DNA from: Xanthobacteraceae bacterium
GTDB taxonomy: Bacteria > Pseudomonadota > Alphaproteobacteria > Rhizobiales > Xanthobacteraceae
DNA: 17,490 bases
Reading direction: 5' to 3'
Assembly (NCBI GenBank): GCA_030037105.1
Contig: JASHRY010000032.1
Span: 1 to 17,490, forward strand
In this document: positions 5,340 to 13,137 of the stretch, one piece after another
Layout of the letters: each line of letters begins with the position of its first letter
Numbering within the stretch: the first letter of the stretch is position 1
Notes under the pieces: model-generated
What the model was told of the DNA's origin: nothing
The model's database searches: none
What the model saw: only the letters and a program-made list of their open reading frames with translations
Made by a program: the position numbers and the translations under genes

Positions 5340-8332
5340 TGCAATGCCCGCAGCAACCTGCCCAAGACTCGGCGGATGCCCGCGCTCATCGAATCGGCGT
5401 CGGAGCGATCCAGATGCCGCGACAATCCGGAAAAGAACTGCTTGGCCAAAAGATTCACCACGCCGCCAAGCATGCGATGGCCGACGCCGGCGATTCGGCC
5501 GCCAATCTTGGCGCGATAGGAATAATGGAGCAGGGTGCCTCCACCCGTGGGATCGAGTCGGATGTGAGCTTCCCCGCTGCCGTGACCAAGCGTGCCCTTG
5601 GCGTTGCCGGAAATCCGCAGTGACTTCGGTTCGACCTTATCCGATAGCGCGATGCGGGCCACGTAGCTCGACCGGATGCCAGCCACGGAGATGACCAGTT
5701 TCGCCTCAAAGCGGTCGGACTCGAGTTCGCGCAGTTCGCGACAGCCTGGAATTATTCGGCGAAGCCCCTCCAGGTCGAACAGCGTTGCCCAAACCTCGGC
5801 CGGGGGTTTCGGTAACGACACTTCGCCTTGCCCGGACAATTCGCCGGCGCCGGTTTCGTGCGAGAGCGAGGCCGCCGCGGGGGATTCCGGCTTCGCGGCC
5901 TGACGCTCATCCGGATCGAGGCCGTTGACATAACTCCACACACGGCTCGGCGTAAATGGAAGGGCGAGATCGCTGCGGCCGATCGCGTCACACAACGCAT
6001 TGGCAATCGCGGCCGGCACATTCATCGAACTGCCGTCGCCGAGCCCACGTGCTCCAGTCTCGTTGCGATCGGTCGGGTAAGCCGAATGTCCAAGCTCCAG
6101 AGGCGGAATGTCGGCGGCGGTGGGGCATAGATAGTCGGCAAACGTTCCGGTAAGTAATTGACCTTGCGCGTCATAACGGATGCGCTCCATCATCGCGGCG
6201 CCGAAACCGTGGGCGAAGCCGCCACGCACCTGGCCCTCCAGCAGCGCGGGATTGATGACGCGGCCGACGTCATGCACGGCCGCGTAGCGGACGACTTTTA
6301 TCCGTCCGGTGTTCCGACACACGCGGATGGCGGCAATGTCGCACATCAGCGTGGAAGACAACGAACTTGAGACGCGTCCTTGGCTGTCTGCCGGTCGTAG
6401 AGCGGTCGGCGTGAATGTCCCGACCTCGGTGAAACCGCCCGACTCGCCCTCGGGCAGTTGCGCGGAATCCCAGTGCGTCCATGCCGCGAGCCGTTTTAGG
6501 CTGACATCGACGTTGCGTCCGATGACCCTTGCCCGGCCGTCGCGCAGCTCGATCTGTTGCGGCGTGCTGCTGAGCCTCGCCGCCGCCAATCTCTTGAACT
6601 TGGCCGCCATTTGGCGCGCCGCACGAACAGCCGCGGTGGTGTCCGCCCCGGAGAAGCGATTGGCATAGTTTCCCGAGGCGATGGACCAATCGCTCAGGCT
6701 GGTATCGATCGCTGTTATTATTTCGACGTCGTCGGGCGTGACGCCCAGTTCGTCAGCGACGATCTGCGCGAGCGCGGTCACGTGACCTTGGCCAGCGGGG
6801 ACGGTCGGAAGCCGCAGCACGATCTGGCCGCCAGGATCGGCGGCGATCGTCGCCCGCGCGACGCCGCCCGATTTGTCCAGCACGGTCTCGTCGTGCGGCA
6901 AAGCGACATTCACATAGGCGAGGCTGGAGGCAGAGCTTTCCACGGAGACGGCCATGCCGATGCCGTATAATTCTCCGTCGGCGCGCGCCCGTTCCCGCTC
7001 GCTCAGCAACTCGTTGTAACGTATCAAATCGGCCGCATGGTGGACCGTCGCAGGATAATCTCCGCCGTCGAAAAGCACCCCCGACGCGCATTCATAAGGC
7101 ATTTGCTCGGGACGCACCAAGTTGCGCAGGCGCAACTCCAGCGGATCGATGTCGAGTTGTCGGGCGGCTTCGTGCATCAGACGCTCGAGCGGGAAGTAAT
7201 ATTGCGGTCCGCCGAAACCGCGATTGAGTCCGGTTGGCATTTGGTTGGTCAAGACCACAGTATTGCTGACCGCTATATTGCCGACGTCATAGGGCCCGTT
7301 CAGGTTTCCGTGAGTCCTGTATAGCGTCGATGGCTCCGGCGGTCGAAGATAGGCGCCCACATTTTCCAGTTGGCGCACGCGCAGGCCGAGCAGTCGGCCA
7401 TCACGCAAAAACGCGCCCTCCAAATGACTGATGCGGTCCGTCGAGCAACTCGACGCGGCGAGATGCTCAGCCCGATCCTCGATCCATTTCACCGGGGCCC
7501 TGGCGATCCTGGCCGCGAGCGCGACGAGGATGATGTAGGAGAACACTCCCCATTTGACGCCGAAACTTCCGCCGCTCGTCGGCGCGCTTATCATGCGGAC
7601 GCGGGCGCTCGGCGTCCTCAGAGCGCCGGCAATGATGGGATGGCCGATAAACGGCCCTTGGAAGTTGGACCAGATCGAATAACGATCGTCTCCGGGGTCG
7701 TATTCGGCAATCACTCCGTAAGTTTCGATGGGTGTCGACATGATGCGCGGATATCGGACATCAATGCTGACCACCCGATCGCAATGAGAAAATGCGAGAT
7801 CCGGATTTCCAAACACGAAATCTTTGTGATGCACAACGTTTTGGCCGAGCCGCTCATGAAGGACCGGTGCATCCGGAGCCGCGGCCAATTCCGGATCGAC
7901 CACCGGTGTGAGCGTCTCGTAATCGATATCGATGTTATCGAGCGCGTCCTCGGCGATATAGCGGCTTTCGGCCAGGACCAGGGCGACCGGCTCGCCGACA
8001 TAGCGCGTGCGGTCGATCGCTATCGGATAGTAAGTTACCGGCGCCTTGAGCGCGTTCGGGATCGGGTTCGACAGCGTCGCGATCTCGCTTCCGACGATAA
8101 CGGCGCTCACGCCGCGCAGCTTGGCAGCGCGGTCAGTCCTGATAGCCTTGATGAGCGCGTGCGCATGGGGGCTGCGCAAAATTGCCAGCTCCAGCGTATT
8201 CGCGGCGGTCGGCACATCATCGATGAATTTTGCCGCGCCGCGGAGAAGGCTTGCGTCTTCACGCCGCGGCACGGCGCGTCCGACCCATCCCGATTTTCCC
8301 GCGAGCGGTCGCGTGTCGGCGGTCGGCTTCAT
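5336..8332 (-). CDS. Molybdenum hydroxylase large (molybdopterin) subunit fused to a C-terminal CoxG/SRPBCC domain
   Basis: A 998-residue catalytic subunit. Residues about 18-125 are the a/b hammerhead (GRAVPRREDASLLRGAAKFIDDV). The two molybdopterin-binding domains follow to about residue 800. The active-site loop is LNRGFGGPQ (R371), the xanthine dehydrogenase type, not the AYRCSFR of CO dehydrogenase. Water-derived hydroxylation of a heterocycle, aromatic or aldehyde is therefore more likely than CO oxidation. Near the end, GARGLGDGSSMNVPAA (760-775) places Asp766 where the family normally has its catalytic Glu. After a linker, residues about 830-980 form an SRPBCC domain of CoxG type (VSLPKPPAEVWATLFDLEGLRRIIPGC), usually a separate protein. 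ATG at 8332 is preferred over an upstream TTG at 8368; the RBS is weak. The substrate is unknown. Confidence 0.92.
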   Translation of the reverse strand: MKPTADTRPLAGKSGWVGRAVPRREDASLLRGAAKFIDDVPTAANTLELAILRSPHAHALIKAIRTDRAAKLRGVSAVIVGSEIATLSNPIPNALKAPVTYYPIAIDRTRYVGEPVALVLAESRYIAEDALDNIDIDYETLTPVVDPELAAAPDAPVLHERLGQNVVHHKDFVFGNPDLAFSHCDRVVSIDVRYPRIMSTPIETYGVIAEYDPGDDRYSIWSNFQGPFIGHPIIAGALRTPSARVRMISAPTSGGSFGVKWGVFSYIILVALAARIARAPVKWIEDRAEHLAASSCSTDRISHLEGAFLRDGRLLGLRVRQLENVGAYLRPPEPSTLYRTHGNLNGPYDVGNIAVSNTVVLTNQMPTGLNRGFGGPQYYFPLERLMHEAARQLDIDPLELRLRNLVRPEQMPYECASGVLFDGGDYPATVHHAADLIRYNELLSERERARADGELYGIGMAVSVESSASSLAYVNVALPHDETVLDKSGGVARATIAADPGGQIVLRLPTVPAGQGHVTALAQIVADELGVTPDDVEIITAIDTSLSDWSIASGNYANRFSGADTTAAVRAARQMAAKFKRLAAARLSSTPQQIELRDGRARVIGRNVDVSLKRLAAWTHWDSAQLPEGESGGFTEVGTFTPTALRPADSQGRVSSSLSSTLMCDIAAIRVCRNTGRIKVVRYAAVHDVGRVINPALLEGQVRGGFAHGFGAAMMERIRYDAQGQLLTGTFADYLCPTAADIPPLELGHSAYPTDRNETGARGLGDGSSMNVPAAIANALCDAIGRSDLALPFTPSRVWSYVNGLDPDERQAAKPESPAAASLSHETGAGELSGQGEVSLPKPPAEVWATLFDLEGLRRIIPGCRELRELESDRFEAKLVISVAGIRSSYVARIALSDKVEPKSLRISGNAKGTLGHGSGEAHIRLDPTGGGTLLHYSYRAKIGGRIAGVGHRMLGGVVNLLAKQFFSGLSRHLDRSDADSMSAGIRRVLGRLLRALQ

Positions 8333-8399
8333 GGGGCGCTGCAACTTCAGGCGGCAGTCACCGCCCAAGAGGGCCTTGACTGCGAGATGTACTTCGGCA

Positions 8400-8436
8400 A
8401 CAGTTTATAAGGCAAATTATCGACGAGTAAAACTGT
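8400..8436. promoter_or_regulatory. Inverted repeat ACAGTTT-N23-AAACTGT covering the promoter
   Basis: ACAGTTT (8400-8406) and AAACTGT (8430-8436) are exact inverse copies. The left arm overlaps the predicted -10 and the right arm the predicted -35 of the minus-strand promoter; the right arm also runs into TATAAC, a possible -10 for the plus-strand transport operon. A regulator bound here could control both divergent units. The half-sites differ from the CTTCT sites near the MarR gene, so a second regulator may be involved. Confidence 0.4.
8404..8431 (-). promoter_or_regulatory. Predicted sigma70-type promoter of the molybdenum hydroxylase genes
   Basis: On the minus strand TTTACT (-35, 8431-8426) and TATAAA (-10, 8409-8404) are separated by 16 bp. 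They give a start near 8397 and a 5' leader of about 65 nt before the ATG at 8332. This is the best promoter match seen in the window. Confidence 0.5.
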
Positions 8437-8503
8437 ATAACCGCAAAGCAGGCATTTCGCATTGTGCCTGTGCCCGTCATCAGCATTCGAACATAGACGA
8501 GTC

Positions 8504-9718
8504 ATGAGCGTCACGCGCCGTCAAACATTAATGATTGCCTTTTCGTTTGCCGGGCAATTCGCGGGTTCACGGGCTTTCGCGCAGGCCGCCAATCAGACGC
8601 AAGGCATTTCCGGTTCGGAGATCTTGATCGGCGCGTTCGGGCCGTTGACGGGAGCAAACGCGTGGATAGGTTTGAGCGCCCGCGATGGGCTTAACTTGGC
8701 GGTCAACGAGATCAACCGCAACGGTGGCGTCAACGGCCGCAAGCTGCGCATGATTTTTGAGGGCGCGCAAACGCCCGCCGAAGCGCTCGCCGCCGCCAAG
8801 AAGCTCGTTGAAGAGGATCATGTTTTTGTCATCGTGCTGGGATCCGGCAGCACCGGAGCCGCCGCGGCCGCCGATTATTTGCGAGCAATCGGCATACCGG
8901 CCTACAACATCGTCGGCGCCACGCCAAAAATTCGCGTGCCGTTCGGTAAGAACATTTTCAGCGGCGTCTATCCGGATGTGCGCCTCCTGTCCAAGTTCTT
9001 TGCCGAGGAGATCGCTCATTCGACTCCCAAGCCCAAAACCGCAGGGATAATGGTCGGCACCTACGAGTTTCCTCAAGCGGAACTGAAAGGACTTTTGCCG
9101 CACCTCAAAGACTTGGGAATAGACGTCGCGACGGTGCAATCATTCGATCTGGGAGCCGTCGATTTTACCGCCCAGATCGTCGGTGTCGCGGGAAAGAAAC
9201 TGGATGTCGTTGTCTTCCTGGGTAACGGCGCCGAAGCCGGCCGGGCGATGAAAGAGGCGCCGGAGCTTGGCCTCACCGGCGTGCCCTGGGTTGTCTCAGT
9301 CGCCGCGATCTCTCCGTCGGTTCCGCAGGTCGCCGGGTCCGCCGCAAACGGTGCCCGCAGCATCTGGATGTTTCCCTATTTCTTCGACGATTCGGCCCCG
9401 GCAATGCGGAGCTTCGAGCAAAAGTGGCGGACCGCCTACGGGCAGCCGACTGCCGGTCGTCCGAGCTATGTGGACATCGACGGCTACGGCGACATGTACG
9501 TGCTCGCCTATGCCCTCAAACAAACCGGGCATGACCTTTCCTGGAGCAAGCTGATCTCGGTTTGGGAAAATCTCAAGAAAGTGAAGCCGACCGATTTTGG
9601 TCCCTATGCTTCCGATGTGATTTTTCCAGAGTCGTTTTCGCCTGACCAACGGGATGGAAATACGAGATACGCAACTATTCAGGTCGTAAACGGCACCTGG
9701 CGCGTGGTATCAAAGTAA
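8504..9718 (+). CDS. Liv-type ABC transporter periplasmic substrate-binding protein
   Basis: A 404-residue type I periplasmic binding protein of the branched-chain amino acid/amide family. MSVTRRQTLMIAF opens an export signal with a twin-arginine, so Tat export is possible although the motif is incomplete; cleavage is probably at AFA-QA near residue 28. The family signature follows: EILIGAFGPLTG, GLNLAVNEINRNGGVNGRKLRMIFEG, and the AAKKLVEEDHVFVIVLGSGSTGA hinge segment. In Alphaproteobacteria this family often binds aromatic acids and other catabolic substrates rather than leucine. Here it sits with hydroxylase and CoA-ligase genes, so an aromatic or heterocyclic ligand is inferred. ATG at 8504 gives a better signal than the upstream TTG at 8462; the RBS is poor. 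It is the first gene of the plus-strand operon. Confidence 0.94.
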   Translation: MSVTRRQTLMIAFSFAGQFAGSRAFAQAANQTQGISGSEILIGAFGPLTGANAWIGLSARDGLNLAVNEINRNGGVNGRKLRMIFEGAQTPAEALAAAKKLVEEDHVFVIVLGSGSTGAAAAADYLRAIGIPAYNIVGATPKIRVPFGKNIFSGVYPDVRLLSKFFAEEIAHSTPKPKTAGIMVGTYEFPQAELKGLLPHLKDLGIDVATVQSFDLGAVDFTAQIVGVAGKKLDVVVFLGNGAEAGRAMKEAPELGLTGVPWVVSVAAISPSVPQVAGSAANGARSIWMFPYFFDDSAPAMRSFEQKWRTAYGQPTAGRPSYVDIDGYGDMYVLAYALKQTGHDLSWSKLISVWENLKKVKPTDFGPYASDVIFPESFSPDQRDGNTRYATIQVVNGTWRVVSK

Positions 9719-9739
9719 CCCGTGCGGGGCTAGCCGCCG

Positions 9740-10615
9740 ATGATGGAGCTGCTGTTACTCTCCGTGGGCGGCCTGCGGATCGGCGCGGTTTATGCGTTGT
9801 CGGCCCTGGGCCTGGTCGTTATTCACAAAGCGACGAAAACGGTCAATTTCGCGCACGGCGCCTACATTATGCTGGGAAGCTACGGCGCCTATGTCGGCGT
9901 CGTGACGCTCCGACTGCCCTACTGGCTCGTCTATCTGCTCGTTCCCCCGGCCGTGGGGCTGCTCGCCGCCGTCACGGAATATGTGCTGTTCCGGCGCATC
10001 CGCGTGGCCGATGCGTTTACGGTGGTCATTACTACCGTATTCGTGTCAATCCTTCTCAGTAATTTGATGCGCTTCGTCTTCGAGTCGGAGGTGCTGCCCG
10101 TGCCGTCCGCGGTATCGGGGGCATCGTTGCGGTTCGGGCCGCTGATTGTGACCGCGGAAACCGGTTGGATCGTCGGTGGTGCGCTCTCGTTCGGGTTGGC
10201 GGGCGCTTACCTCTTCGCACGCTCCCGCGTCGGCAGGGCGATGCGGGCTATGGCTGCGAGTATTCGCGGCGCTCAGCTTTGCGGGTATTCCGTCAACAGG
10301 ATCTACGCGCAGACGTGGTTTTTTGGTGGCTGTTTGGCGGGCCTCGCCGGAGTGTTCGCGGCGCCGCGGCTGGGCGTATCGCCCGAGCTTGCGGCGACGA
10401 CGATCGTGCCGGCTTTCGTCGCGGCGATCATCGGCGGGTTCGACAGCCTTGTCGGCGCGCTTCTCGGCGGTCTCTTGCTCGGGCTGCTCGAAACCTACAC
10501 CGCCGCCTACATTTCCGGCGCATTCAAGAATCCTTTGACTTTCCTCCTGGTTTTGGCGGTTCTGATTTTCAAACCGGAGGGCTTGTTCGCGCCAAAGGGA
10601 CTGCGCCGTGTTTAA
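9740..10615 (+). CDS. Liv-type ABC transporter permease (LivH)
   Basis: A 291-residue integral membrane protein with about eight hydrophobic segments. It has the LivH hallmarks: GLRIGAVYALSALGLVVIHKATKTVNFAHGAYIMLGSY at the N-terminus, the cytoplasmic coupling loop SRVGRAMRAMAASIRGAQLCGYSVNRIY at about 163-190, and the closing FKPEGLFAPKG. It forms half of the membrane channel with the LivM domain of the next protein. It starts 21 bp after the binding-protein stop. Two adjacent ATGs (9740 and 9743) are possible starts. Its end overlaps the GTG start of the LivM-LivG fusion gene by 8 bp, suggesting coupled translation. Confidence 0.95.
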   Translation: MMELLLLSVGGLRIGAVYALSALGLVVIHKATKTVNFAHGAYIMLGSYGAYVGVVTLRLPYWLVYLLVPPAVGLLAAVTEYVLFRRIRVADAFTVVITTVFVSILLSNLMRFVFESEVLPVPSAVSGASLRFGPLIVTAETGWIVGGALSFGLAGAYLFARSRVGRAMRAMAASIRGAQLCGYSVNRIYAQTWFFGGCLAGLAGVFAAPRLGVSPELAATTIVPAFVAAIIGGFDSLVGALLGGLLLGLLETYTAAYISGAFKNPLTFLLVLAVLIFKPEGLFAPKGLRRV

Positions 10616-12416
10616 GGCGCGACGTTTGCCGTTCATTGGCGGCGTGCTCGGCCCGGTCGTCTTCATCCTGGCGATCGGATGCGCCGGCGCATTCGTCGGT
10701 AGCTATTATCAATATCTTTTTGCGCTTCTGGTCGTGAGCTGCCTGGTCGGGACGAGTCTGATCATGATCGTCGGATATTCTCGCGTGATCATGCTGGCTA
10801 CCGCTGCGATGATGGGCGTTGGCGCGTACAGCTCTGCCATCCTGATGCGCGGCGCCGGTTTCGACTATCTCCTTACGCTGCCGGTCGTCGTCGCCGCCGG
10901 AATGGTTGCCGGTATCGTTCTGGCGTTGCCGTGCACGCGCTTTCGCGGCCACTATCTCGCCATGGTGACGATGATGTTTCAATTTGTGGTCATGACCGGC
11001 ATTCGCGAATGGTCGGATCTGACCGGCGGAGCCGCGGGACTCCGTGTTCCCCGCACCGAGATTCTTGGCCATGCATTATCGTCGGATCTCGCCGCGTTAT
11101 TGTTGATCACGCTTCTTGGCGCCGTCGCCGTGGCGCTTCTCGGCGCATTGCTCAATGGCAGTTTCGGCAAAGCCCTGCGGGCGATCAGCGCCTCGGAGGT
11201 TGCGGCGCAAGCATTTGGCGTCGATGTCGCGCGCTTTCATGTCGCCGCCTTTGCGATTTCGTCCGGCGCGCTGGCCTTCGCCGGCGCGTTGATGGCGCCG
11301 CGCGTGCGTATTCTTGATCCCGAAAGTTTCGGCCTGACGCAATCCATTATTGCGCTTGGATATCCGATCGTTGGCGGTATGACCAGCATCTGGGGCGGCC
11401 TGATTGGCGGCGCGCTTCTTCGCCTGTTGCCGGAAACATTGCGAGCGTTGGGTCAATATCAGGAGTTCGTCGTCGCTACGCTCGTGATCGCGGCCATGGT
11501 CGCGTTTCCGCAAGGCATCGTTGGGCTGATAAAGCTGCGCGCACGCGACATTTCGGCTGCAAACTCGGCCGCCCTGCAAATCGGGCCGGAAGCGGCGATC
11601 GTGGCGCGGGACGTGTCGTCAAGCTCGATGTCCCGCCGGGCGATCGCGGTGGCGACTGAAAGCGTAAGCAAACGCTACGACGCCCTGGTCGCAGTCGACG
11701 ATGTCAATATTCAAGTGGAGGTCGGCGCCATTCACGGCCTTATAGGTCCCAACGGCGCCGGTAAAACGACGCTCTTCAATATAATCTCCGGCTTCATCCG
11801 GCCGAACTCGGGCGCTGTCAATCTATTTGGATCGCGCGTAGACAATCTCTCGGCGCTCGACCGCATAGCTCACGGAGTAACGAGAACTTTCCAGCACGTT
11901 GCCGTGTTCGGCGAACTTTCCTGCCTGGACAACGTCATCCTTGGACGCGGCAAGAACAGCGTAACACAGGCGCTCGGTGCGAGCCTACAGGACGTCCTCA
12001 ATACGACTGGCGCGAAAAGAGCGGCGGAAGAGGCGCGGACGGCGCTCGCCGAGGTGGGCATCGATCACCTTTGCAACGAACGCGCGGCGAATCTTTCGCT
12101 TGGCAATCAACGGCGTCTGGAAATTGCCCGCGCGATTGTTTCCCGACCCAAGCTCATCCTGCTCGATGAGCCGGTATCCGGGATTGCCCGGGACGAAGAA
12201 GCGCGCATCGCCGATTTGCTGCGACGGCTCAATTTCGAGCGTGGCATCACGATGCTGTTGATCGAGCACAATATCGGTTTTGTGCGCGGGCTGTGCAGGA
12301 CCATTTCGGTTATGGCCGCCGGACGCGTCCTGGCCGAGGGTCTTGCCGAAGAGGTTATCAAGTTGCCGCAAGTTCGTCGCGAATATTTCGGGGAGACGGC
12401 CGTCAGTGCTGCTTGA
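10608..12416 (+). CDS. Fused Liv-type ABC permease and ATPase (LivM-LivG)
   Basis: A 602-residue fusion. Residues 1 to about 310 are a LivM permease with many TM segments, containing TRFRGHYLAMVTMMFQFVV, GGAAGLRVPR, the coupling loop FGKALRAISASEVAAQAFGVD, and GGMTSIWGGLIGGALL. After a hydrophilic Ser/Ala linker, residues about 345-602 are a LivG-type ATPase. It has Walker A GPNGAGKTT (380-388), the Q-loop in RTFQH, the signature LSLGNQRRLEIARAI, Walker B LILLDEP (516-522) and the H-loop in LLIEHN. The signature is LSLGN where LSYGQ is common, and Walker B is followed by VSGI rather than AAGL. Permease-ATPase fusion occurs repeatedly in Alphaproteobacterial Liv systems. GTG start at 10608 overlaps the LivH gene; its end overlaps the LivF gene by 11 bp. 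Confidence 0.95.
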   Translation: MFKARRLPFIGGVLGPVVFILAIGCAGAFVGSYYQYLFALLVVSCLVGTSLIMIVGYSRVIMLATAAMMGVGAYSSAILMRGAGFDYLLTLPVVVAAGMVAGIVLALPCTRFRGHYLAMVTMMFQFVVMTGIREWSDLTGGAAGLRVPRTEILGHALSSDLAALLLITLLGAVAVALLGALLNGSFGKALRAISASEVAAQAFGVDVARFHVAAFAISSGALAFAGALMAPRVRILDPESFGLTQSIIALGYPIVGGMTSIWGGLIGGALLRLLPETLRALGQYQEFVVATLVIAAMVAFPQGIVGLIKLRARDISAANSAALQIGPEAAIVARDVSSSSMSRRAIAVATESVSKRYDALVAVDDVNIQVEVGAIHGLIGPNGAGKTTLFNIISGFIRPNSGAVNLFGSRVDNLSALDRIAHGVTRTFQHVAVFGELSCLDNVILGRGKNSVTQALGASLQDVLNTTGAKRAAEEARTALAEVGIDHLCNERAANLSLGNQRRLEIARAIVSRPKLILLDEPVSGIARDEEARIADLLRRLNFERGITMLLIEHNIGFVRGLCRTISVMAAGRVLAEGLAEEVIKLPQVRREYFGETAVSAA

Positions 12417-13137
12417 AGTGAACGACCTCGGGGTGGCCTATGGACGCGTTCAGGCGGTGCGGGATTTATCGTTTTCCGTCGCCGCCGGCCATGCGGTGGC
12501 ACTGCTCGGCCCCAACGGCGCCGGGAAGACGTCCGCGGTGGAAGCAATCGCCGGCTTCCTGCCAAAGACGTCCGGCCGCGTTCGCTTCTGCGGCAAGGAT
12601 ATCACCAATGCAAGTGCAGACGAGGTCGCGTTGCAAGGCCTCGCCCTGGTATCGCAATGGCGCGACCTGTTCCCGGGCTTCAGCGTTGAGGAGACATTGG
12701 AGGCGGCCATGCATGCCGGACATGCCCGCGGCCGAACATTGCTCGATGACATCTACGATCTGTTCCCCAAGCTTGCGGAGCGCCGCAAGCAATTAGCAGG
12801 AACGCTTTCCGGCGGCGAGCAGCAGATGCTGGCGATCGGACGTGCTTTGGCGACCAACCCGGTGATGTTGTTGCTTGACGAGCCCTCGGCGGGGCTTGCC
12901 GCGCGCATTGTCCGTGATTTGATCCGCATTCTGCTGGCGATAAGACAGGGCGCGACCTCACTCGTGCTGGTGGAACAGAATATCGAGGTTGCGGCGGCCG
13001 TCGCCGAGGACTGTATCGTCATGGCCACCGGTTCGCCGGTTTGGCGCGGGTCCATGCAGGCGGCGGTGAATTTCGAGGAGATAACGAGTCATTATTTCGG
13101 TGACGCGCATGTCAAATCGGAGGGAGAGGTCGTGTGA
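12406..13137 (+). CDS. Liv-type ABC transporter ATP-binding protein (LivF)
   Basis: A 243-residue ATPase that pairs with the LivG domain of the upstream fusion to power import. It shows Walker A GPNGAGKTS, LSGGEQQMLAIGRAL as signature, Walker B VMLLLDEPSAGLA, and the H-loop region LVLVEQN. The His of the H-loop is replaced by Gln, which is normal for LivF. GTG at 12406 is chosen because the next codons read LLEVNDLGVAYG, the standard start of LivF, with GGGGAG about 10 bp upstream; the frame is open further 5' but encodes nothing family-like. It overlaps the previous gene by 11 bp, and its TGA overlaps the GTG of the ligase gene, so the importer and ligase are translationally linked. Confidence 0.94.
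   Translation: MLLEVNDLGVAYGRVQAVRDLSFSVAAGHAVALLGPNGAGKTSAVEAIAGFLPKTSGRVRFCGKDITNASADEVALQGLALVSQWRDLFPGFSVEETLEAAMHAGHARGRTLLDDIYDLFPKLAERRKQLAGTLSGGEQQMLAIGRALATNPVMLLLDEPSAGLAARIVRDLIRILLAIRQGATSLVLVEQNIEVAAAVAEDCIVMATGSPVWRGSMQAAVNFEEITSHYFGDAHVKSEGEVV

Noticed and set aside
3934..8332. Carbon monoxide dehydrogenase
   Set aside because: The Cys-containing AYRCSFR loop is missing, gene order differs, and no coxD/E/F genes are present; kept as a molybdenum hydroxylase of unknown substrate.
7370..8410. 346-codon plus-strand ORF opposite the large-subunit gene
   Set aside because: Its translation is Arg/Asp/His-rich with no domain, typical of the antisense of a high-GC gene; the minus-strand frame has full family motifs.
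8376..8411. Plus-strand promoter using TTGACT at 8376-8381 and TATAAG at 8406-8411
   Set aside because: The spacer of 24 bp is too long for a sigma70 promoter.
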